Of a stretch of 64,000 nucleotides of DNA, positions 19,712 through 30,372 are shown one piece after another (the first letter of the stretch is position 1; each line of letters begins with the position of its first letter). The notes under the pieces were generated by a model that had not been told where the DNA came from, ran no database searches, and worked only from the letters and a program-made list of their open reading frames with translations. The translations under genes were made by a program, and so were the position numbers. Origin of the DNA: Meandrina meandrites (taxonomy: Eukaryota > Cnidaria > Anthozoa > Scleractinia > Meandrinidae); NCBI GenBank assembly GCA_963693305.1, contig OY855903.1:30702598-30766597 (forward strand), written 5' to 3'.

Positions 19712-22090
19712 TTTTATTGACTTTGCTTATGAAGTAGTCTGGTACAAAAATCTTGGAACATACATACAATAATTTAGGCAGAGCAAGCGATTTAATTATT
19801 GTCGATTTACCAAAGAGCGTCAGACTACGCATTTTCCAGATGTTTAAAACTGTTTTAAAACTTTCAAAAATCCGATCTAGGTTTTGCTCTCGAAAAAAGG
19901 TGCCATTATATGAAAAGGAAATACCCAGAACATTTATGCCACTTTCGTTAAGATTGATCCATTTTATGCCATCATCATTGGTAGGTTGCGCATCTAGTTT
20001 ACTGCTTCCTATCCAGCCAGCTTCGGATTTAGTGGTGTTTATCTTAAGAGAGGAGAATAAATAGAATTCCTGAATTGATTTTAGAACCGCATTAAGGGAA
20101 GCTATGTCTTTCAGAAAAAATGTGCTATCATCAGCGAATAGCTCGAGCTTTTTATGTTTCTCACCGATCCAAATTCCTTCAATCTGCCTATTCTGGCGAA
20201 CTAATGATGCTAGAATTTCTATCACAAGAATAAAAACGTAGGGAGAGATTGGGTCCCCTTGTTTGGTTCCTCTTGCAATGTTGAAAAGATTTGTCGCGAA
20301 GCCATTGTTCAATACACACGCGCGGTTCCCTCGGAGTAGTACACTGATCCATTTTATGAAGTCTTCGCCGAAACCGAAGTGCGTCAGAGATGCAAGAATA
20401 AAATTATGTTCAATACTATCGAAGGCTTTCTCGAAGTCGGCTGCGAAAAGAATAACCGACTCATCGTTTTTCATTGTGAAATCCATAATGTCGTCAATGA
20501 GGCGGATAGAGTCCTCGATATTTCTACCTTTGACAAACGCCGCCTGGTCGGGGTCGACAAGTTTTGTCAAGACTTTATTCATTCGATTACTTAGTACCTT
20601 GCTGCATATTTTGGTATCTACATTAATAAGACTAATTGGGCGCCAAGAAGACAAAAGTCTTTTGTCTTTACCTGGTTTCTCTAACAATGTAATTACTACC
20701 TGTTGTTGGGAGGTGCTCAAAGTTCCACTATCAAAAGCGCTGTTGAGGGATTTAATTAGTTCGGCATTTAACACATACCAAAACGCGAGATAAAATTCCT
20801 TCGTAAGTCCGTCCATGCCAGGTGTTTTAGACGACCCTAATTGTTTAAGGGCGTTGAAACATTCGTTGGCTGTCAAGAAACCTTCGCATGTTGCTTTCTC
20901 CTCAGCTGTTAAAGTGGGGGAATCGATTCTCGTCATGAAAGCTGAGCAATCCTCGTGGGTCTTTATGTTTTTCCGCGAATAGAGCTCGCTGTAGAAATGT
21001 TCGATGTTGTTAAGAATTTCTTTTGGTTCTGTGATTTCATGACTATTTTCCGTTAATAGCTTTCTCAGGTGTGTTTTGGCCTTATTACGCTTTTCCAATG
21101 ATAAGAAATACTTTGTATTTTTTTCACCTTGCTCATACCAGCTTACTTTGGATCTTAAAATTATTCCTTCTGTGATGTAATTGCTTTTTTCTTCCAATGA
21201 CTTTTTTAAACAGTCATGCTCTGCGGTTTTAACAGGGTCTAGTTCCCACCCGTTAAAGCTTTCTATTTCCGTAATCTTTTCCTCGATATCTCGGTATTCA
21301 TTCCTGAATGTTATTGCGCGCGCTTTTGAGAATGTTATTGTTGATTTGCGAATTTCATATTTTAATAAGTCCCATCTGAACTGTGGATTTTTAATTCCTT
21401 CAGAATTCATTTTTACTTTGCAGTTGTTTATTACATTTTTCGTTTCTCGAATATAGTTGTTATCGTTAATAAGAGAGTTGTTGAATTTCCAAAACGAGGG
21501 AACATTTTTAACCCCGGGCAATGATTTAATGCGCAAAGTAACCGCAGAATGATCGGTGGACGGGGCCGGAATGATGTCTACTTGTTCAGCATATGATTGA
21601 AGTTCGTCAGAAATTAAGAAATAATCTAACCGCCTATATATGGTTATATTTGGGGAGCTGCTTCGTCCTTGCGCTTTGCCGCTCCAAGTGAATTTTTTGG
21701 CATCCGGGTTTCTGACTCTCCATATATCGCACAGATCCAGATCTAGCATGATTTCCCGAATAGCCTCGATCGAGCGAGTTTTAAGTTTTGGGTTTCCACC
21801 GCTTGCTTCCAGGTCTATATCGAAGATAAAATTGAAATCGCCACCCCATATAAAAGAGGTATCTACTGGGCAATCTAAGTTGTAGATTACTTCGCATATC
21901 TCTAACAAAAGTGATACTTGATTTTTTTCATCGTTGGGTGCATAAGAATTTATTAGTAGAAGGGTATTACCTTGCAGCAGGCACAGAACGAGAATAAATC
22001 TGCCATTTTGGTCGATAATTTTCTTAACGATGCTATAATCTAGTTGTTCACCGAATAAAATAGAATTTTTCCGCGGTTTGGAAATTAGCG
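19712..22090 (-). pseudogene. LINE ORF2, endonuclease end and reverse transcriptase
   Basis: This long frame covers the C-terminal half of an apurinic-type endonuclease (GGDFNF; DHSAVTL) and a full reverse transcriptase. The catalytic blocks are visible: AADFEKAFDSIEH (motif A), GTKQGDPISP, and FADD in LELFADDSTF (motif C). It encodes the enzyme that nicks target DNA and copies the LINE RNA. The N-terminal part of the endonuclease lies at 26,358-26,612 beyond the 4.3-kb insertion. The end is cut by the 2.1-kb insertion at 19,712. The frame between is intact, so the copy is not very old. Confidence 0.85.
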
Positions 22091-22499
22091 GAAAAATATT
22101 CTCTCGTCGGTATGAACTCTCTAGGGGTTTTGAACAGGGTATTTAGGAGTGGTTTTATGCTAATTCGTCCTCTTGGGGCTCTTTTCTGGAGGTGACTCGC
22201 TTTTATTTTATTTTTATTTTTACTCTCTTTTTCTTATGATTTATTCGTTTATTTTATTTATCATTTATTTCTATCAGGGTCAAAAATTTAGGGTTCGTTC
22301 TTTTGAGCTCTAGATTCTAGGGCCTATTTGTGCACGAGATGTATGGGACCACATGTGCCCGGTAGGTAGGGCCTTTCTTGCTCCCTAGGAATATGGGATC
22401 ACCTGTGCCTGAACTTTAGGTTTTTTACCCCCGAAAAGTATGAGACGTTCTGGGCTTATATTGTTAGGGGGTTTGCTTGCCCATGAGTATGAGTGGGAC

Positions 22500-22890
22500 C
22501 ATCTGTGCCCGAAGAATGGGGCCTTTTTTGCGCCCTAAAAATTCAGGAACTTCTGTATCTAAAGGTTAGGGCCGGTGTGCCTACATGAAGTATGGGACCA
22601 TCTGTGCCCAAATGTTAGGGGCCTTTTGTTTGCCCTTGAGAATGAATGGGACCATCTGTGCCCAAATGTTAGGGGCCTTTGTTTGCCCTTGAGAATGTGT
22701 GGGACCATCTGTGCCCAAATGTTAGGGGCCTTTGTTTGCCCTTGAGAATGAATGGGACCATCTGTGCCCAAATGTTAGGGGCCTTTGTTTGCCCTTGAGA
22801 ATGTATGGGACCATCTGTGCCCAAATGTTAGGGGCCTTTGTTTGCCCTTGAGAATGAATGGGACCATCTGTGCCCCCCTTTTGTTTTTTG
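22500..22890. repeat. 53-bp minisatellite
   Basis: The word GGGACCATCTGTGCCC recurs at 22,594, 22,648, 22,701, 22,754, 22,807 and 22,860, a period of 53 bp. Units are nearly identical in the middle and decay upstream to about 22,330. Open frames across it are a by-product. Confidence 0.9.
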
Positions 22891-22975
22891 CGCCCTGGGA
22901 ATTAAGGTCTTTCTGTATCCAAATGGTTGGGCTGTGTGCCACCATGAAGTATGGGACGATCTGTGCCCGATATAT

Positions 22976-23241
22976 ACAATCTTGGACAAAACTGTTGAAA
23001 CACTTAGCAAATTTCCACTTATTTAGCCAACACAGTTCAGTTTTGCAACCCCCTCCCCCCCATTTCAATGTTGTTAATGCTTTAGTGTTTTTAAAACAAA
23101 GCCTGTTGAACCGCAAATCTCAAGAAACAACATTGAGTAGGGGGGGAGGGGGATAAGATATTTTGAACCCGCTTGCAAGTCGAGACATTTGTGAGAAATG
23201 CGTGAAAATCGTATGTTTCAACTAGTTTTGTCCAAGATTGT
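22976..23241. mobile_element. 266-bp MITE, copy 1
   Basis: Terminal inverted repeats ACAATCTTGGACAAAACT and AGTTTTGTCCAAGATTGT enclose C-rich and G-rich subterminal tracts. A same-length copy lies at 24,616-24,881. Mariner-like MITEs look similar, but I see no consistent TA duplication. Confidence 0.8.
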
Positions 23242-24615
23242 GTAAGCTGCTTTTTCAGGAATTTTGAGGAATTACCATATTTCGGTGAGCTAAGGAGCCA
23301 TGTATATTTAAAACTATTCGAATTGCTTTTGTAAAAATAATTTACGCCTCAAAAATATTATTCATTCAAATTTTACAGGCAAAATAGCGACTTCTCAGGT
23401 CAATGGCGCACACATGCTTTTTTTTCTATGGCGGTCGAATATGCTACTATGAGTAGGGCAAGCGCTTTTGAAGACCAGTGGTCGTGTTGTAGTCATTTAA
23501 AAAGTATTTGACCAAAGAATCTAGTTCTAAACTATAATAGAGAGGGCATTTTGCAATAATAGCTCACTTAAAAATAGCCAGGTATCAGGGCTCACGTTAC
23601 AGTATCCCGCGCTAACCCGCAGGATTTTAACACTGAATCCCGCAATTCTCGAAATGCTGTTTCTCCCCTTGAATTTAGAAAGCAATAGATGAAATCGTGC
23701 ACCAGTCGATTAACTTTGAATGATCAACACAAAGAAAGCGAAAAACTACGGTTAACAGAGCTTTTCAACGGTTAACAGGGAAGTCTTTTGAAATAATAGA
23801 AGATGTCAAGGTATCTTTCATGAATAGCTGTTAATCGGTGTTAACCGTTTGTTAACCGTTCAAATCACTGAAAATCCTTTTGTTAATCGTTCAGAATCAC
23901 AGTGTTTACGCTAATTCAAAGTTGCGGCAGACAACTAAGGGTAACTGGTGCGAATTGAGAGAGAAAAGTCCCATTAAGTACATAAAAACAGTCGTTAGCA
24001 ATAGTCTGTTATTAACCGCCTGTTTGTCACGCCGCATTCATTTTGTCACGCTTGAGACGTTATGGCGTCACGCCATTGCTTTTCACGTAATCCCACTCAA
24101 AAAACGCGTGCAACTTCATGCATTTTCATTCTTTTCCTATGGAATGGTAAATACGTTAAGTTTTGGGTTATTTTCCGTACTGAATGTTTCGTTTTATGAC
24201 TTCATTTGTCTGAATTGTACTCTGGTCGTTTGAATGTATAACTGATGTATCGACTAAAGCGTAACAAATTGTTCTAATTACCATCAATGACGCACATAAA
24301 AAACAAACTTTGTATTTTATCTGAAGTTTTAGAATGCAGACATTTGATGGAAACTTGCATCAGCCCTTCAATAAAGCCATTTGCTATTGAAATCCTTGAA
24401 AAGAATCTGACTGAGTAGAATCATTGAAAGTTCTGTTGACTCGATTCGTAAGGAGCCTCCGAAAACCATTTTAATTGATGATTCCGTGGCTTCATGAAGG
24501 CATGTTGTGGCAACGAGTAGTTGGTGGTAAAGAACTCGAAGCGTACGAAAAGCTAAAGGCATTTTATGGCAGAACTTAAACGCGTTTTCTACTTGTTAGC
24601 CAAAATATCGTTTAC
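23242..24615. other. gene-free stretch between the two MITE copies
   Basis: No supported gene. GGTTAAC/GTTAACC words recur at about 23,750-23,890 in both orientations. An open frame at 23,880-24,233 has no recognisable features. Confidence 0.4.
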
Positions 24616-24881
24616 ACAATCTTGGACAAAACTGTTGAAACACTTAGCAAATTTCCACTTATTTAGCCAACACAGTTCAGTTTTGCAACCCCCTCCCCCC
24701 CATTTCAATGTTGTTAATGCTTTAGTGTTTTTAAAACAAAGCCTGTTGAACCGCAAATCTCAAGAAACAACATTGAGTAGGGGGGGAGGGGGATAAGATA
24801 TTTTGAACCCGCTTGCAAGTCGAGACATTTGTGAGAAATGCGTGAAAATCGTATGTTTCAACTAGTTTTGTCCAAGATTGT
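24616..24881. mobile_element. 266-bp MITE, copy 2
   Basis: Same length and, by eye, the same sequence as 22,976-23,241, in the same orientation. Flanking bases differ, so this looks like two insertions or a short-range duplication. Confidence 0.8.
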
Positions 24882-25074
24882 AGAAGCTCTTTTGTGGCGA
24901 AAGTGGGTTAGCTATTTGTGTAGCCGAGACGTATTTTTTGGGCTCTTTCTCGAGCCCGTTTATGTTTTTTTTTTGTATTGCTATTACCTTTTTGTTCACG
25001 TCATGTTTTTCTTTGTTATTTTGCTAATTTGCCTGTCAGTTTTAGTTTGATTTTAGATGTGTTTCAATCAGAGA

Positions 25075-26053
25075 TGTGGACCGAATTCTTTGCCGCTATC
25101 CCCGACCATCTCCAGCCCTTGGTTAGTCGAGTCCAGGAAACAGTGCTCGCTTCCAGAGCCGATGGCACTATTCGCACTTACCTGGCTGGTTTTAGACGTT
25201 GGAAGTTTTGGGCGTCGTCTAATTGTATTCGCCACATGCCCGCCAACCCTTTCAAGTTTCAGTTTACCTGCAGTGCCTAATCCTGAAAGCTAATTCTCCT
25301 TCTCCAGTTCTTAATGCTGTTTACAGTATCGACTGGGCCCAACAGCTGGCCGGTTTGCCCAAGGTCTCGGTGCATCCTATGATTTCTGCCATGGTTAGCG
25401 CGTCTCAAAGGATTCTGGGGAAGGCTAAATCGAAGAAAGAACCCATCACTCCCGAGATGCTGAGGGCGCTTGTATCCTCCAAGATTTCAGACAAGTCTCC
25501 TTCCTTATCGGATTTGAGAACAGTAGCTTTATGTCTCATATGATATGCTGGGTTTTTTCGTTTCAGTGAGCTATGCTCTATTCGAGCTTGTGACATAAAG
25601 TTTTTTCCTACTGATGTGTCCATATTTTTAGAGTCGTCCAAGACAGACCAATACCGTGATGGGGCGTGGACAACAATAGCGCGATCAGACCTGGAAACCT
25701 GTCCCGTAAAGGCTTTAGAGCAATACATTGCTGCCGCTGAAATTGATCTTAGTGAGGATTTACCGTCATTCAGAGCCCTCTTGTCTCCTCGATGTACATC
25801 TGAAGTTCGACGTCAAGGCTTAAGCTACAGCAGAGCCAGGGAGATCGTTAAGGACGCTTTCAAAGACATTACTGACGTTTCCTGCATAAGTCTTCACAGT
25901 CTCAGGGCCGGAGGAGCCACAGCTGCCGCCAATGCAGGCATCGCTGATAGACTTTTTAAGAGACACGGTCGTTGGCAAAGTGAAAATGCCAAAGATGGTT
26001 ATGTTATGTTAAAGACAATGTTCAGTCCCTACTTTCAGTCTCGAAATCATTAG
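25075..26053 (+). pseudogene. tyrosine recombinase (DIRS/Ngaro/Crypton-like), broken
   Basis: Three plus-strand pieces line up as one recombinase. The N-terminal part has a helical SAM-like region, TIRTYLAGFRRWKFWASS. A frameshift follows near 25,240-25,260. The second piece runs to an in-frame TGA near 25,541, and the same frame then continues to the end. Catalytic residues are visible: Arg in GFFRFSELCSI, the HxxR box in LHSLRAGG, His in HGRW, and a Tyr in KDGY. Such enzymes cut and rejoin DNA through a 3'-phosphotyrosine. The closest animal sources are DIRS/Ngaro and Crypton elements. No reverse transcriptase lies beside it, so the class is open. An AATAAA lies at about 26,285. Confidence 0.75.
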
Positions 26054-26357
26054 GAATCTAATTTAATAAGACCGAGCCCAGCAGGTCGGAGGGTTTCTAT
26101 CCATAGGGCTGGGGTTTTTCCTCTGCATTACCGCAGCGAGCGCGGCGAGGTTTTTTCATCCTATGGATGCTCGTTGGTACCCTCTTAGTTTTTCACCTAG
26201 GTTTTTTCTCGTGACCATATTTTACTTTCCCTTTGTAGATATTTGAGTCCTTGTCCGTGCGGCCTCCAGTGAGCACACGATAGCAAATAAAGTTGTGTTT
26301 TTATGATCTGTTTTGGCGTTATTGCTGTTGCGCACGGGTGGAATATGTGGAGAGTAT

Positions 26358-26612
26358 TTAGATGAGAGTAGCAACACCTTTACTATTTGACGTTCCATGA
26401 GACATGATTATATCGCCTTTATACCTTTGGGACCATTCCGTCTCAATATCAACAGTCGAATGAGTCTCTCGAAGAAATACGATTCCTCGATTTCTGCCGT
26501 GTTTTGCCACCCAGTTGAATATCTTTTTAGACTTCCTATACTCACGTAGTCCTCTCACATTGAGAGATATTAACCCTACATCTATATTGTCATTGAAAAA
26601 GTAAACTTATAA
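26358..26612 (-). pseudogene. LINE ORF2, N-terminal endonuclease fragment
   Basis: The frame reads ISLNVRGLREYRKSKK and then the catalytic-Glu block RETHST, both near the start of L1/Tx1 endonucleases. It ends at an abrupt stop after GVATLI, where the 4.3-kb insertion starts. The usual residue before the catalytic Glu is Gln; here it is Arg. Confidence 0.65.
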
Positions 26613-26922
26613 AGAAAAAGACATGAAATTGAAGTGCGTAGGACCAAACAATGTAAATAATCATGCATACAGTAAAGAAAAACAAAACACAAGGGACAAG
26701 ACATGTAGTTAACAATGAAACTAAAAGGTGTGATTAGCATTTGCGTGTATATGAATTATGATTTCTTCTGGGGAATTCAGAAAAATAGTAAAGCAATATT
26801 TCATCAACTTCGAAATCCTCCTAACTTACATTAGCAGACTTAAAACCAGCGATGGCTATAGCAACCCTAAGTGCGCCCTTATCCAGGACTAATTACAATT
26901 AAAACAATTAGTTTTATGACAC

Positions 26923-27801
26923 TCACTCAAGTAGTTCCTTTGGCACGTTCTCGATTGAATATTTCGCGTTTCCGATTTTCAGAGTTCTTCCGATGACTTT
27001 TGCTTGTGTGCCACTTGCCCGGGCCTTAAGCATCGCTTTGATCAGGACTGATCTTTCATCCTGAATTTCGCTGGGATAATCCAAGGTTATATAAGCGTCG
27101 GGATAGTAGAGAGATTCTTTGAGATGGTTTCTATTCCGGAAAACTTTCTCCTTGTCTTCCCTGCAAACGAAGCGCACGATTATGGGTCGAGGTCGTCCTT
27201 GGGTTGATTTACCCATTCTGTGCACAGTGTGACATCTCATCTGACTTGTCTCAATCCCCATTTCTTTGGCGATAATGTCGAAAATTACTTCCTTGCAGTT
27301 CTCGCCTGAACTTTCGGGAATGTTCCGGAAAATTAAATTTTCACGTCGCGAATATTCTTCGAGATGTAGGACTTTTTCCTTCTCTTTCTTTAATTTGGTT
27401 CTCAACTCGTCGACTGCTTGTTCTTGCACGGCTAAGGCGAGCGATAAGGCCTTGTTGCTTTCTTCGAGGGAGTCGATTTTGTCTGAGGACGTCGCCGCAC
27501 CATTTTCTAATTCGGCCACACTACTTCGTAGCACTTGTATTTCGGCCTTTAAATCACTTTTAAAGCTTTCCATTTCAACTCGGAGCTGTCTGAAGTTGTT
27601 TTCCATCTTTTCACCAAGAGAAGCGAGGGTGTCCATAATTGCATTCAATGTTATCGGTGAAAGAGCGTCGTCGTTTGATGATGAATCCGTGCGAGTAATC
27701 ACACTCATGTTTGAGCTGTTAACACGAGGGAGCTTCGCGTCAACGTTTTGCGGACTTTTAGGGCTGCTGGACATTTTTTTTCTTTTCTTCTTATCTCCCA
27801 T
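26923..27801 (-). CDS. LINE ORF1 protein
   Basis: This intact 292-residue frame has an ATG at 27801. A Lys/Ser-rich N terminus is followed by a long coiled coil (about residues 55-150). Next comes an RRM-like block starting at ENLIFRNIPE, and then a C-terminal domain with HRMGKSTQGRPRPIIVRF. This is the layout of L1/Tx1 ORF1 proteins, which trimerise and coat the LINE RNA. It lies upstream of the ORF2 start in the same orientation, about 310 bp away. That ORF1 is intact while ORF2 is split suggests the insertions are the main damage. Confidence 0.85.
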   Translation of the reverse strand: MGDKKKRKKMSSSPKSPQNVDAKLPRVNSSNMSVITRTDSSSNDDALSPITLNAIMDTLASLGEKMENNFRQLRVEMESFKSDLKAEIQVLRSSVAELENGAATSSDKIDSLEESNKALSLALAVQEQAVDELRTKLKKEKEKVLHLEEYSRRENLIFRNIPESSGENCKEVIFDIIAKEMGIETSQMRCHTVHRMGKSTQGRPRPIIVRFVCREDKEKVFRNRNHLKESLYYPDAYITLDYPSEIQDERSVLIKAMLKARASGTQAKVIGRTLKIGNAKYSIENVPKELLE

Positions 27802-27918
27802 ACAAACATGGAAACTTTCTTAAATAAAGGGAAATAAGTATTTCGGCGGAGTAAACTGTTCCGCGAGGGAGGAAATCGAGTCGAGGGACGGAGCTTTAAG
27901 GAACACGTCCGTCCGCCA

Positions 27919-29480
27919 TTACTCGGTCCCATTAGTTTCAATACTAGAGGAACTAGCCTTAGCATCCGGGATTTCAACATTTGGGACACCTCTATCAGCA
28001 AGTGTCTGTGCAGTAGGCTGCTGAGTACCTATACCACGTGATTCACACGTGTCCACTTTCTTTCTCGACTTTGTCTTCCGTTCTTTATTCACAGTGCTAA
28101 GCTTCACTGCTGCTTTGCTGTCACTGTCAAGTGTTGGAACTTCTAAAATGTCGTTGATAGCTTCTTCCAAGTTACCTTCCTCTGTATGCTTGGACTGCTT
28201 GGGCTGCCTTGTAGAATTACTTTTTCTTAAACTTACTCCAACATCAGAAAGATTTTCCACTGAAGTACTAGAGTCAGCCGTTGGAATGTCCAAAATCTCG
28301 TCGATAATTTGGTCCAAGTTACTCTCCTCTGTTTCCTTGGGCTGTCTTGTGGGACGCTTCATCCTCAAAGGAGTACTAACACCAGGACTCGACATGATTG
28401 ATCCGATTGAAGACACTTTTTCAGTATCTTGTAGATTATCGTCGCACTTTTTTCCTATCACGATTTGCAGGCCTTTGTTTCCGAAAAGAACCCTTTGGCG
28501 ACCGCGGCACAGCCCAAGAGCTTGAATCGATTTGCATACTCGAATCAACGTCTTCGAGGGTTAACATATCTTTTGATTTCTTTGTGAAATCTTTGTTGGT
28601 GCGCTGAGCTGCGCAAGCACTCGAGAGGATTTGTCCATTTGATACACACTATATAGAGCCATCTTCCGTTACATGTCTTGGTTTTGGACTAAAATCCTGC
28701 TTTGGGTGTGGCACTGCACAAGAACTAGTAGCTGCTGATAAAGAACCTTGGGTCTTGCTTATATTCGTAGCTAATGTTGGTTTTGGATGACGAGTCTTTC
28801 GTCGTGGTAATGAGCTACCAATAAGTGGAACTGATTCAGCAGGATGTAAGTCTACTTTTAAGATATCATCGATATGCTTTGACAATGCTCTCTCTTCCGT
28901 GTCCTCTTTCTTCCTCGTCGAATGTGTTCTCTGATGTTTTGCTGTGCTCGATTTCGACGCGAAATCTCTCTGCAGTCACAACTCTTGGCTAGTTGAAGTT
29001 TTTGACGCCTTTGAATCAGTTTCTTCAGCCACTTTTTCTACCATTGGTATATACTTCGATTTGAACGTAGGGGTTGTCTTCCTGAGATGTAGAGCCGCAC
29101 CAGGACTCGAGGATAACGGTTCATTTGAGGCACACTGGATATTTTCATCATTTAAAGTCCTTTTGTTAGTAGTTAACAATTCGCCATCTGCTTGCTTTGG
29201 TGTCGGAAGAGATTGCTTTTTGAGGCCCCGTGCTGCTCCAGATCTTAACAGAGCTGGTCCATTCGAGGAGACGTCGACAAGATCGTCATTTAGAATATAT
29301 TCGATATCCTGTACTAATTTATCATCTGCGTGATTTGAAGAAGCTACTGATGCAGGATCAAAGGTCCTGTCCAAATCCATTGCTGAGGTAAGCTTTGGAT
29401 TACTGGTCTTTGGTCTTGGTATTTCGTCAGGACTGGAAGAATATGCATCATCATTTGAATCAGCAGTAAAGACGTCATCA
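27919..29480 (-). pseudogene. decayed disordered repeat protein
   Basis: Minus-strand frames at 29,480-28,976, 28,885-28,649 and 28,548-27,919 share one composition, rich in Ser, Thr, Asp, Glu, Pro and Lys. They also share a loose module: an IDDIL/EILDIP-like acidic helix, then S-x-P-G, then R-x-x-T-R-x-P-K. At least five modules can be seen. Stops and frame changes near 28,560-28,650 and 28,890-28,970 break it. I do not recognise the protein. Its 3' end abuts the LINE start and its 5' end abuts an RT fragment. It could be a host or element-encoded disordered protein. Confidence 0.4.
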
Positions 29481-30372
29481 TTTCAAATATACTGGACCAC
29501 TGACGCTACCCTGTGTAGTTCCTTTGTTGACAGTTTTCCATTCACACACTACATCGTTGCACACAACTCGTTGCATTCTTTCTCCTAGGAAGCTAATATA
29601 CCAGTTAATTATGTACGGATTCAAGGGGGATTTTTTAAGTTTTTCTACCAGCAGGTTGTGCTTAACGTTGTCAAACGCCTTTGAGAAGTCCATTGAAAAA
29701 ACCCTGACTGCAGTGTTAGAACGATTGTCCAGTGCTTTGAGGAAGTTATGTTGCATCTTAATCAGAGCATTAATACAGCTTCCACCAGATCGATAAGCAA
29801 ATTGTGTAGGGCTGAGGTAACTTTCCAAGTCATCCTTGTTAAAGATTTGATATACAGTTCGCTCAAACACCCTTGCGATTACTGGAGTGATGTTGATGCC
29901 TCTGAAGTCTGCGCAATTGACAGGAATATCAATTTTGGGTAGTGGGTTAATGTTAGCTTTCTTCCATGCTTTTGGCCAAGTCTGAGAACCAAGAGATAGA
30001 TTCCATATTTCCAGCATAACTGGGGCGAATACTGCAGCATGATCTTTCCATATCCAGTAGGGAATTTGGTCAGGACCTGTGGCAGTACGTTTAATATTAC
30101 TCAAAGCGTGGAAAAACTTGAGACAAAGTAAGCTGTGGAAGCACGTTCTTCATGTCGTCGGTAATATGAAGAGGACAGGGGGCAATGTATTCCTTGTCCT
30201 GACATAATTTTCCAAAATACTTGTTTAAATTGTGAATAAAGGATTGTTCGTAGTTAAAATTAGTCCTGTCTTTTCTGTTCGAGAGCTTGTCTACATTTTT
30301 CCACCACATGCCGGATCCTGTTCTGCGGGCTGTCAAATCCTTTCGATTTTCTTTGATTAAATAAAGGCCTTG
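29481..30372 (-). pseudogene. non-LTR reverse transcriptase fragment (Jockey/CR1-like)
   Basis: The frames 30,372-30,097 and 30,104-29,478 together read as the N-terminal two thirds of a reverse transcriptase. Visible blocks are [12 protein letters not shown], the [11 protein letters not shown] region, [13 protein letters not shown] (motif A) and [11 protein letters not shown]. The sequence stops before the catalytic YADD block, so the piece is truncated at 29,480. One frameshift joins the two frames near 30,100. It starts exactly where the DNA polymerase fragment ends. Confidence 0.7.

Larger units (their letters stand above)
22091..26357. mobile_element. 4.3-kb insertion carrying a tyrosine recombinase
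   Basis: The LINE endonuclease stops after GVATLI at 26,358 and resumes near 22,085, so the DNA between is an insertion. It contains a 53-bp minisatellite, two identical 266-bp MITE copies and a broken tyrosine recombinase. It could be a DIRS/Ngaro- or Crypton-type element with secondary insertions. I could not identify matching ends or a target duplication. Confidence 0.45.
15878..27918 (-). mobile_element. Tx1/L1-type LINE, split by nested insertions
   Basis: The element reads right to left as four pieces that fit one LINE. They are ORF1 (27,801-26,923), the start of ORF2 (26,612-26,358), endonuclease end plus reverse transcriptase (22,090-19,712), and the ORF2 C-terminal part (17,609-16,500). 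A T-run at 15,878-15,888 is the likely poly(A) tail. DNA of about 4.3 kb and 2.1 kb separates the pieces. Protein continuity across both gaps supports one original copy. ORF2 also has stop codons, so the copy is dead. That all pieces come from one copy is inference. Confidence 0.6.

Noticed and set aside
22500..22890. CRISPR-like array
   Set aside because: Units are contiguous with a fixed 53-bp period and no unique spacers; the genome is eukaryotic and no cas gene is present.
22775..23156. Two overlapping frames of about 115-123 residues on opposite strands
   Set aside because: They lie across the MITE and minisatellite and recur in part at the second MITE copy.
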